From NCBI RefSeq assembly GCF_011397635.1, contig NC_064757.1:32649839-32713838 (forward strand): a DNA stretch of 64,000 bases. Direction: 5' to 3'. Positions 13,601 to 25,600 of the stretch are shown here, piece by piece (positions within the stretch are counted from its first letter, which is position 1; every line of letters begins with the position of its first letter). The notes beneath the pieces were generated by a model. That model had not been told where the DNA came from. It did no database searches and saw only the letters and a list, made by a program, of their open reading frames with translations. Made by a program: the position numbers and the translations under genes. This DNA is from Epinephelus fuscoguttatus. Lineage: Eukaryota; Chordata; Actinopteri; Perciformes; Serranidae.

Positions 13601-16600
13601 AAAGGCACTGGAAAAGGGGAAGACAACTTCAAGATGGAGATGTCCCAAGTTGGGTTCAGTGCTCACTACTCCAACACACAGGTACAGAGCGCTGCCTCTT
13701 GGTTTAGTTTATTAGTTTATTTAACAGGGGTCATGCACAACACAACTGTTGAGCCAGAGTTAGCTATATAGCTGGAGCATCTGCAGTCCACTGGCAGGAA
13801 AATATTAAAAGACAGACAGACAGTACAGACAATTAAAAGCAGAACAATTTGCAAGACAAAATATTAATTTACCGCTCTTACGCCAGAGTGAAAACATTGA
13901 ATTAAATTAAAATTAAATTTAAAAAAAATTTAAAGATATTTTTTGGGCATTTTTGCCTTTATAGATAGGACAGTTTAGCGTGAAGGGTGGGGAGAGAGGG
14001 GTAATGACATGCAGCAAAGGGCCACAGGCTGGAGTCGAACCCGGGCCACTGTGGCAACAGCCTGGGGCATAGGGCGCCTGCTCTATCCACTAAGCCACCT
14101 ACGCCCCAAATTAAATTAAATTAAATGTTTCTGTCAATTGTGACAAAGGATGTTCACACAAAAAAACTTAAAGGGTTGTCTGTTGCTTGTGGCTGTGTAA
14201 CATGATAAAGGAAGTCCAGTCTGAATGCTTATCAGATGTCAAGATGTCACACATTGTACTGCTTTTGAGAGAGAATTTTTACCAGTGTTGTAGTCAAGAC
14301 CATCTAAACTGAGACTAAGTCAAGATCAAGACCAGAGTGCATTGAGACTGAGACAAGACCAGAAGATAATGAAAAGGCATGCAGAGGTCAATTTTTTATG
14401 TGGGAAACAAACAAATACAAACACTAAGGAGCTGAAATCAACATAACCATCGTTATTCAACACTCTCTTTTACACAGATACTTTTGTGATCTCCCCGCAG
14501 TTGTGGTCTTGAGTGGTCTTGAAATAAAATCCTCTTTATGTGAGGCCGTGACAGGTTGAGTAAATTTGCAGGCGATTTCTGAGAGAGAGACCAAGATCTC
14601 CAGAAAGAAGACTGATCCTGAGTAATACAAGAATGAATTTTACAAATCTGGAAAATGATCACAGCAGCGTTAATCTTAAGCACATTAAATAAGGTACATG
14701 CAAAATGGTATATTATAATACCTGGTTTTTGCTCTCACGTGTATTTAGCCAAAGTGGTGTGTTGACGGTTGGAAACAGTTTATGCTTCATTTGTGTTTTT
14801 TGTTAAACTGCAATCTGTCACACATCACATACAGTAATTCTGTGACACTATGCAGTAAACAGTGGAAAAACACTGATATACTGACCAAATATTAAGTGTA
14901 ACTGCTCCACATTCAGATGTATACACCCCAGTTTCACAGCCAACAAAGAGTCTTGAAAATACTTGTGATAATAACTAAATACAGTTAAGTAGTAACTTAT
15001 ATGTGACCATAGCGTGAAGTGACAGTAAAGCTCTTTACACAATATAATGTGAAGCCACAACACCATCACAGCAGCCCCCCTGCTGTTGTTCTCACATATT
15101 TCCATTTGTGGTTTTTCCTGGGGAAGTCAGCTGAGTAACTCCATTTGATACTGATGAAACCTTTGACACTGAAAAATTGGTTGTTTCAAGCTGCTCAGTT
15201 TATAACCCCAACCATAAATATGATATAAACGCTGTGATCTCCAGAAGTATTTGTATCTGTGTGGTGTCTGTTGACTGTATCTGTGCTGGTTTAAGGATGT
15301 GATGATGCTGGGAGCAGTGGGAGCCTACGCATGGAGCGGGACTGTTGTCCATCAGACCAGGTCAAAAGTGGACATTCTCCCTTTCTCAGCCTTCGAGGGA
15401 ACACTTCAAGACAGAAGCCACAGCTCGTTACTGGGTAGGCAGATTTAATGCAATGTTTTGTTCTTTACAAAGCAGCCATTGTGACACTGTGTTACTATTA
15501 CTTATTTATTATTGACTTGTTACTGATGCATTTAAGTAGACAGAGCAAATTCTGACTACTCACTATAGTTTGGTGGTGTAATCCAGTGGTTCTCGAATGG
15601 TGTTTTGCAGCACACTGGTGTGCCGTGGGATTCTGTGAACCACACATTATTACTGCAATATTTAACTGCGCCTATACAAAAAAAATATTTTTAACTGACT
15701 TTAATTCAATTTAATTTAATTAAAAAAACCTTAACCTGGGACCTATCTGTCACCATTCGCACGTGGGAATTATAAGTGTGTGACACATCAAAAGCCCTGA
15801 TTGGCAGCCAGTGTGAGAGATGAAAACATTTACAAGGAGAAAGCCGTGAGTGGGACAGTGGATTGCTTTATTGTACGGAGCAAATTATAACAAAGAACCA
15901 GTGAAAACAACCTACAGCTGAAAGAAAAGAGAAAAAAGTGTTGGTAGACAGTATCACTAAAGCGACCTGTCTTATTTTATCTTATTTGTATTGTCTTATG
16001 TTGTGATCAGAGTGGTAACACACGTTAGAGAAGCTGTTGTGCACAGATATGAATACAGGTGTTGCCTGTTGCCTGTTGCCTTGAGCACAAACAGTTTTTA
16101 AACCACTGGTGTAATCAATAATAACACATCATAGTTTCTAAAATGATCACATACTGTATTTTGTATATAAAGCTCCTAATCCATGGTCAACAGATGTTAT
16201 CACCACTATGGGTGTGTACAAACAGCTCCTGAGTGAAATCTCCTTCACACTTCTCTTGATATTATTGTACCTGTTGAGGCAGGACAACTTACCCTGTTAT
16301 TATTCATAGTGTTTAGTGAAATCACCTAATTCCCAGCATAGCTCCACCCAGCCTACACCTGACTAAAGGTCTAATCGGCTAGAATAATGTGTCTGTGAGT
16401 AAGTATATGTGTTTGCATGCTGCTGGACACTGTTTTTGATAACATTTCAGCACCTGTGTAGGTGTGTAGCGCCTTTGATTTGCAAAACATAGCAAATGTA
16501 CCTTTAAAAGAGATGTGTGGTGCAGTGCAATGTTTCCATTAGATGTTGGCATTGTACGTTTCTGCAAACCACTGATATGCTACTGTGTACAGTATGTTTC

Positions 16601-19600
16601 ATATTTTTGCCTTTCTAGTAATCCTACAAGCAGCTCTCTTGGGAAGTTTTCTTGTACTTCCAGACCTCAACTTGACCACCACATTTCCTGACATTTCTTA
16701 ATTACTTCACAAACTGAGGAAACAGCTACCTGACAACACTTTGTGTCTTCTTATAACCTTCTCCTGAACTGAAGAGTGCTAGGCAGCAGTTTAGATTAGC
16801 CCATGGCTGATGATTGATGGGACAGGGTTTCAGGAGTCAGAATATTTATGAAGCTTTGAAATTTGCATGGCTTGGCCTTTCCTAATGATGACTGTGAACA
16901 AGCCAGAAGCCTAACAAGCTAATTATGATCTGGGACCCTGGTCAAAGTCGTCTGAGAGCTTAAATGTTTTGCATGGTGCTCCTTTTCTTTAAATTTTTTT
17001 TCCACAAATCTCCTCAAATCTTAAATGTTGAACAGCATGTTTCTTCTCTAACGTCATGCCTTTTGGAGATCAGTTCATCTTCTACTCACTTAACTATTCA
17101 CAGCAAAATAAATTTTAACCAGGGGTGCCCAAACTTTTGCATGCCACTGTATATTAGCAGAGCTTCTTATCAAGAGAAGGAGAGGAGGTGGATGGTGTGA
17201 GACTGCTGTTCAAAACCATTGAAGCAAATATATTTTAACGACAGGTCGGGACATGCTCGGCTGTGTTTGTAGCAACCAAACCAGGTATTTAAGCCAAAAG
17301 ACGATCTTGTCCTAACTCTTACCAAGTGGTTCTGTGCCTAAACCTAACCACACGTTAACTACAGTGATGTCATGACATAAAAATGAAACGTTAAGCTTCA
17401 ACATAGCCGCTACATATGAAGTGTACAAATGTAGCATATCTGTGGTTTGTAGAAACGTACACTGCCAATATTTACGCTGACGATCGGGTTCCCCAAGTTC
17501 GGAAGTCCACTAATAAAATGTGTCATTTGTGGTCATTTCCAGGTTACTCCGTTACCACACTGAGCGATGGGTCAGTAGAATACTTTGTGGCTGGTGCACC
17601 TCGCTCTAACCACTCGGGACAAGTTATCGTCTACACCGTCAACGCCCAGAAGCAAACTGCTATCATAGATTCAGAAAGAGGGAAACAGGTACTGATTTTA
17701 CTGGATGTGTTATTCACATTTTCCCAAGAACCAACTGTATCTGTGCAGAAACAAGTTTAGCTTGTGATTAATAAACAGCGGGAATTTTTTTTCCCAGATT
17801 GGGTCATACTTTGGAAGTGTCCTCTGCCCCCTGGACGTGGATAAAGACGGGGTGACGGACCTCCTGCTGGTTGGTGCGCCCATGTTTATGAGCGATCTGA
17901 AGAAAGAGGAAGGCAGGGTCTATGTCTTCTCTGTCACCAAGGTAAAAAAGAGCAACATGTCACTTGGGGGGTGTACTGTAACTAAGTTAGAGATATTCTC
18001 AAATCTGGACTTCATTTCTTGAATTTAAAGGAACTGTAGCGTGACGTTTAGCTCCACTCTGTGTCTTATTATCTGAAGGGTATACTGAACGAGCAGGGAT
18101 TCCTCAATGGTCCGCCTCGTACTGAGAACGCACGTTTTGGGATGGCCATCTCCGCCGTTCCTGACCTGGACCTCGACGGTTATAATGACGTTGTAGTTGG
18201 AGCTCCACTAGAAGACAAAGGAAGAGGTGTCATCTACATCTACAACGGGGAGAAGAAGGCGTTAAAGAAGCAGTTCTCGCAGGTGCGGAGAGAAACGGCC
18301 GTGTGTAATATCTGACTGACAGAGAAAGCAGTTTAGGAAGTTTGTTGTTTTAGTTGGAGCTAAATAAACCGCTTACTGTCTCATTTGATATATAATTTAA
18401 TTCATTAAGCTCTCTTTCAGAGAATCCTTGGCTCCAAACTGGATCCTCGACTGCAGTATTTTGGAAGATCCCTAGACAGCTATCAAGATCTGAATGATGA
18501 TACAGTCCCTGACATCTCCATTGGTGCATATGGAAAAGTGGTGCAGCTCTGGTGAGTAAGGCAACCTTTGATAAAGTGTGAATGATTAAATATTGACTGA
18601 ATTCTATAATTATTTACTACATTATATTACTTTTATTCATGTTAGTAAATGATTGTTTATAGAATCAACAAGGCTGGTGATGATTTAAAATTACACTTTG
18701 CCTTTCAGGTCCAGAGGTGTGGCGTCTGTCTCAGCCAAAGCTTCTTTCAACCCTGATAAAATCAACATTATCAACAAACCCTGTGACATTAATGGACGCA
18801 AGCTGTCGTGTTTCAACACCAACCTCTGTTTCAGTGCTGCGTTCAGGCCCAAGAAGCCTGTTGGACCCATTGGTAAATCTGATTACCTGTTAAGCTTCTT
18901 GAGAATATCCAGATTCCTGTTTTTTAAAGCAACAGTTTAACAATTTGGAAATAAGCCTCTGTGCTCTTCTAGCTGAAATTTAGATGAGAGGATTGATACT
19001 GTATTCATGTCTGTACAGTAAATGCAAAGATACAGCCAGCAGCTGGTTAGCTTAGCTTAGCATAAAGACTTGAGTAGCGGTTGCTTGCATGGATTTGTTT
19101 CTTTCAGACAGAGCTAAGCTAACCGTTTGCCCGTATTTCAAGTCTTTATGCTAAGCTAAGCTAACTGACTGTGTTTAATGAACAAACACAGGAGCAATAT
19201 CGATCTTCTCATCCAACTCTGAGCAAGAATGGCAAACAAGCGAAATTCCCAAATTGTTGGACCATTGCTCAGCGATATTCAAATCCCATCCACATCATTA
19301 TCAAGAAAACTGAGTGTCACATAGGGTACTGTTTTCACTCCCTTCAGATATATCCTATACTTTGAATCTGGACGCTGACTTGCAGGCCTCACGAGTGACA
19401 TCAAGAGGGATGTTTACTAAAACCAACGACCGCTTGCTCACAGGAAAGGCAAAAATATCATCTACACCCTTTTGCCAAGATTACCAGGTTTATGTTCAGG
19501 TAAAGGATGAAAATCATCAGTTTTGTGTTCTTAAAGAAGATCAATGACTGTTTTTATGTGAGCACCTTGATGTGATGAGGCTTGTAGAGATATTACTTCA

Positions 19601-22600
19601 TATGTTGTTTTCCAAAATAGGCATGAAGTGTTTTGAAAATGACCTCTTGATTTCTTTGTATATGTTTTTTTTTCTACAGGAAGCACCAGACTTTATCAAC
19701 TCCCTCAGTCTGAAAGTGGAAGTCGAGCAGCAGAATGCAGATGCAAACCCTGTGCTCGATCAGTTTTCTCCAACTGCCTGGGAGTTCTTTGTAAGTGACT
19801 GACATAGTACATGACATCTCTGAATCAGTTAGTCAAAGGTCTACCGGAAACACATCAGGTGACGAAGAGTTGAAGCATAGTTGTTATTTTGCAGAGGCGT
19901 TTGTACAGTCATCTAAAATGACACGGTGTGTGATGATTACTGGCTTTTAAAAACTTAGGTGTTTCACAAAGTCACGCAACAACTCAGATTTACATCAGAA
20001 GGAGTTTCCCAACAACATCAGAGCTCATCCAATGGAGTAAACATATAATAGATTTCCTTTATGTTACATGTTCTATTCTGAAAAATAATCTAACATAATC
20101 AAATCAATCTTTATTTATATAGAAGCTTTCATACATCATAAAGTGCTTCACAGAGCAGGAGTAAAACAGCACAGAAAAAGTAACAAAAATAAACGATAAA
20201 ATATTTTAAAATAAATAATATTTATAAAGAACAAATAAATAGAAAAAAATGATGTAGAAAATGCCAAAGACAAGATTTAAAAACAGAGGCAATATAAGAC
20301 GAGGCACCATTAAGTAAAAGCCAAGCAAAGAAGATATATCTTAAGGTTCCAAAATCCAAATATGGAAATAAAACAATAAAAACAACTAAAACAATAAAAT
20401 GATTTTTTTTAATGAATTCAGATATAATTTAAAAATGGGAAAAAAAAAATTAATTATTTATTTATTTATTTTTATATAATTTATTAATCCCAGAGGCGAA
20501 ATTTTGAACTTAGCCACTTAGACTCAGAAGGAAAATATCCCTTATTTGAAGAATTATACTGTAAGACACTAAAACAATTTTAGTTTTTACTCCTTACTGG
20601 GTAATATGGGAATGGAGACCTGTGGAAGATGTGCACTGGCCCATGTATTGCCTTTGGCGCCCCAGTTCAACTGCCCAGTTAACAGACGAGACAGGGGGAA
20701 TCGAAGAATAAAGCAGAATCCCTCACTAAATTTCTGCTCTCTTATCATTTCAGATCCCCTTCACTAAAGACTGCGGCTCTGATAACGTGTGCGTCAGTGA
20801 TCTGGTGCTCAGTGTGAAGACAGACACGAAGGGGACCAGGTAAGAATCACTGACTTGTCTCAGATGTATAGTACAAGATGTAATGCTGGTTGTCTGTCAC
20901 ATGTAAGTGTACAATACACAGGTTAGATGTACAGCTTACAGTTTAAAGTAAAGACAAGATGTGTGCTGTTTCATGATTGTATCCTCAGGATAAAGAGTGT
21001 TGTTGCTGTTCATTTAGAGTTGAAGTTGAGATTAGAAATAATAGTGTGTGACAGAACAAGCTTGGGCAAGGTGATCTTTTCCTTTGCTGTGAGTTTGTGG
21101 AATGAGGATAAGTGAATATCTAAAGGTCCTGAAAACCTATTTTCTCAATCAGCTCTTTGCTATATACCAACTGATAACACAGTACCATCCTTAAAGCCCT
21201 ATACTTTTCTGTGACATAGCTATGATCTCACATAAAGGCAGTGTCCAACAGTGTACACATCTATACAACAGAGGAAAGAATTGTGTGAGGAGCAAATTTG
21301 GCAATATGTGTCTATTTAATGTTATGCCCTGGTTACTCCTGACAACCATTGCACCATTTTCTATTTTCTCTGTTTTATGAGTCTGATTTAATTGCCAATT
21401 GCTGCACAAATTAGAGTTTTCCAGTTCGCACAGTAACTTCATAGCCCATTAAACGTTCGGGTCAGACTTGTGAGCTTGGTAAAAACATGCAAAGTTTGGG
21501 TGTTACATGCCCAGTGAATTAACTCAGATGAAAGGATGGTGCAGTTCCGCAGCTGCTATTCATCGTCATGTTTGGAGACTTTTCTATGTGCTGCTTTTTG
21601 TGTCTCTTGAGCTAAAGGAAGGCTTTGAGATTCATTGCTATATAAATACTATATTATGCATTTTAAGGTGGAGGTAGCTACAGTATGGTTCAGGTAACTT
21701 CTGGCCTGGTAAGACCATCCTGATGACGTGAGGTCAATACTGTTTCGCTCTCTGTGTCAGCCTGGACCCTATGCTGCCTCAAACACTTTCAGTGGGCGGG
21801 AGTACTCGCTATGACAGCTCCTTCAGCCATTCAGCTCCATAAAAAACCTGGGGGCATCTTCACCACTGAAGCAAGCTGATAAATTGAGCTTTCAAATTCA
21901 GTCGAAAGAATGGGAAGAAATTTTTTTTTTCCTCCGAGAAACTTTTCAAGTGCGTTCTCTTGCTGTTCTGCAAGCTGCAGCCTGCAGTTCATATCATCAA
22001 CTACAACGCAGTCCCCGATTGGCTACTCACGTTGTCAACTACAGTGCGGATCCCTGATTGTCCCCGATTGGATTTTAATTTCTGTTTGGTGTGGCATTGA
22101 GTCCAGAATGATACAGAGAGCGAGACAGAATGTTGACCTCACGTCATCAGTATGGTCTTACCAGTTTAGGTAACTTCTGTTTTAGATGCTGCTGTGTTTC
22201 CCCCGTATTTATAGATGTTAAGGGGGAAAAAAAAGACCAACACACGTTTAAACAATATTGAATACATCATGTTTTAGTCAATCACTTTAACCATCTCTTC
22301 TTATTTCTCTCCCTCTGTTCAGTCAGACAATGCACAGACCGTGAGCATGCTCCTTTAATCTGTGACATGCAGAAATGAAATCACGTGAATGCATATACAG
22401 TAATTTGTTTGTTGCAGCTCAGAGCCCTACCTGGTCAGCGCAAACAACCGAGAGCTGTCATTTGAAGTGGTTGTGAAGAACAAAAAGGAGAATGCATACA
22501 ACACTCAGGTCTTGGCCACGTTCTCCGGCACCCTCTACTACTCCTCCGTCTTTCCTCCTGTGAGTGACAAAGGCTTCAAAAGCTGCCGAATAGTTATTTG

Positions 22601-25600
22601 AAAAACATTAAAAGATTCTCAACTGTATGATAAAGTATTGTCAGTGTATTAAAGCCACATCTAAAGCCGCAGTTATGAACTATTCTTATCTGTACTTTCG
22701 CAGACGGATGGAGTCAAATGCACCTCAACACAAACACAAACTGTCACCTGCCAAGTGGGATACCCAGCATTGAGAAAAGACGAAGAGGTGAGTGCAAGAG
22801 CAGAAAGATCTTTACCTGTGCTAACCGTTTTTAAAATGTTTTCCTATATTAAGTTCTTTGTTCGACTAAAAATATAAAACGTCATGTTGTTTAATTACAG
22901 ATGAAATTCAGGATGAATTTTGAATACAATTTTGACCAGTTGGATAACCAAGCTGAGGTGAAATTTGAGGCCAAGAGGTACACTGAGATAATTACACATT
23001 CAATGAAAAATTGTGACTGTTATTTAAAAAGGTTGACATGCAATAATGTCTTGTCCTTTTTCAATTTTTTACAGTGACGGTAAAGAGGACAGACCTGCCG
23101 ACAACAAGGCGGACATATCCATTCCTATCCGATATAATGCAGGAGTTGGTATATCGAGGTGATTTTTTACTTTCTGTTACCGTGACATTATTATTCCTTG
23201 TTTTAGTCGCACTGGAAGATTGATGGTTGACAATGGTAAATGCTTCGAGGTGTTAATTTTCATGGCGCTTTTGTCCTAGGGAGTCCAATATTAATTTCTA
23301 CGTGGCGGATGCTGATGTTCCCGTGGTAACAACAGTGAAAAGTCTTGATGATATCGGCCCAGAGTTTAACTTCACAGTAGAGGTGCAATAAATGAATCTG
23401 TCTCCTAAAATATCACCATCTAATTTCTAATTATATTTATTTAAAATGTATTAAAACAAATTGTATTTAAAGGTTTCCACAAGTAACTTCCCAGTCAGCC
23501 TCCTGTATCTGACAATTGCTCTGCCAGTGGCCACTAAAGGTGGAAATCCGCTCCTCTACGTGACTGGTGTGGACACACAAACCGTGAGTACTCAGTTACC
23601 AAATACTGGCAAGTTTCAAAGAGTTTAAAAGCGGTTTTACTTCAAAAATATAAGTTTACACCCAATCTGCAATGTATACAAGCTGTAATTGAAACATTAC
23701 AGACATTCAAACAGTTCTGTAAATATAAACAGTAAGTTGATGGTAAACTTATTGCAGAGGTTAAAGTTACAGCAGGTCAATTTTATAATAACTTTTTGTC
23801 ATATTTGCTGAAACTGTCACTATATCTGTGAAAAAAATAATGTCCCTCTGGCTCCTCCTAGTGCTGCCAATGACATTTGCAAGAATCCACCACCACTGAA
23901 CAAAACCAATCAGAGTAAGGAGGAGTCTCTAACACTGTGTCAATCACTGCTCGTACTTTTGAAACAAACCAAACTCGGTCCTCTTAAAGTGCACCAAAAA
24001 GTGGACCTACAGGAAAGGAACCCTTTTTTTATGTGTGTGTGTTCACATTGTCAGTTCATTTGAAAGATGACCCAGTTCTCTGTCTGGTCAGCTTTCTGTT
24101 CACACCACAGTTATAACATATATTGACCTAGTTTTGTTCTTACTTTGACGTGGCACTGCATTGCAGTCGCTTTCAGATGAACCCAAAATTGGAGGAAAAC
24201 CTTAAAGCACCTCTGTGTGCTGTGGACTGTTGCCATTTGATGTATTCTACATTCCACATCTGAAGATGAGCAGCATGATCCATGGACCAAACTACTCCTT
24301 GTCCTATGGCCTTGCAAGCGTTACAGGCTAATGTGATTTCGTCTGTTTTCGTAAGTGCAAAGTGAACCTGGAGCGCTTTGTGTTCACACGGCACAGGTTA
24401 AGTGAACCGCACTGTGGAGTCAGAGGGGTCTGAGTTCTATATGCGCAAAAAATGCTGGGTCACTGATTTGAGTCCGTTTAAAGGACTAAAAAGAGCCGTG
24501 TGAAAACACCCTTGAGAAATGACAAAACCGCTCATCCATGCTTTGCCAACAGTGTACACTGCAGAGACAAATAAACAGAAAAGGGCAAAGGACAATGAAA
24601 GGCAAGTTAAAAAGAGTCACACTGAGCCTGAGCCAGTGATGGTTTTGAGTCTTCCCTTTCCTGTAGCTCTCTCCACCTCTGAAAAGCCACTGCCATGTTT
24701 ACTCTTGTTTTATTTTAGGCTTGGTTTTACACTTTCTCGTAAGCTTGGTTGTCGTCATCGGTCTGTTTATTTGTCTTTGCTGTGCCCTCTGTTGTTGGCA
24801 GTACGGTGTGTGCACCAGCAGTGATTGACACAGCGTTAGAGACTCCACCTGGCTCTGATTCTTGTTTTGTTCAGGCACAGTGGATTCCTGCAGATGTCAT
24901 CAGGTGCACGAGGAGAAGCCAGACAGATTTTTTTCACAAATCACCTGTTTCATCTACTGCTATCAGGACATAATGACAGTTTCAGGAAATATAAAGTCAC
25001 TTACTGTAGCTTTAACCAAGCATAGCATAGCCCCTACATTAGTTAGTATTTCCTGAGTAAGGCAGTGGAAACATGATTTTAGTTTTAACTGATTTGCAGT
25101 GTGATATGATATCTGTAGAATAAATGACCTGAGGCTTCTCCACCTGTAGGGAGGTGCTGTCAGCTGTGACTCCAGCAGCCTGGCTCTGATTCTTGTTTTG
25201 TTCAGGCACAGTGGATTCTTGCAGATGTCATCAGGTGCACGAGGAGAAGCCAGACAGATTTTTTTCACAAATCATCTGTTTCATCTACTGCTATCAGGAC
25301 ATAATGACAGTTTCGGGAAATATAAAGTCACTTACTGTAGCTTTAACCAAGCATACCATAGCCCCTACATTAGTTAGTATTTCCTGAGTAAGGCAGTGGA
25401 AACATGATTTTAGTTTTAACTGATTTGCAGTGTGATATGATATCTGTAGAATAAATAACCTGAGGCTTCTCCACCTGTAGGGAGGTGCTGTCAGCTGTGA
25501 CTCCAGCGGCCTGGTTGATCCTCTGAAGATCGGAGTGAAGAGCCATGAAGCGTCTTTCTCAGAGGAGAGTCTCAGAGGCACAGAAACACTGGTCAGTCGC

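Noticed and set aside
13920..14107. Minus-strand tRNA-like A and B boxes
   Set aside because: The tRNA-like head is followed by a non-tRNA body shared with a second copy at 7412-7599, so it is a SINE and not a tRNA gene.
25150..25234. Additional itga2 exon between exons 25 and 26
   Set aside because: The sequence is only a 30-nt copy of exon 26 joined to intron DNA; using it with the nearest donor would shift the frame. The 30-exon model without it is complete.
24862..25387. Two nearly identical 64-aa ORFs
   Set aside because: They fall at the same place in the two units of the 331-bp duplication and lie in intron sequence; no domain is visible.
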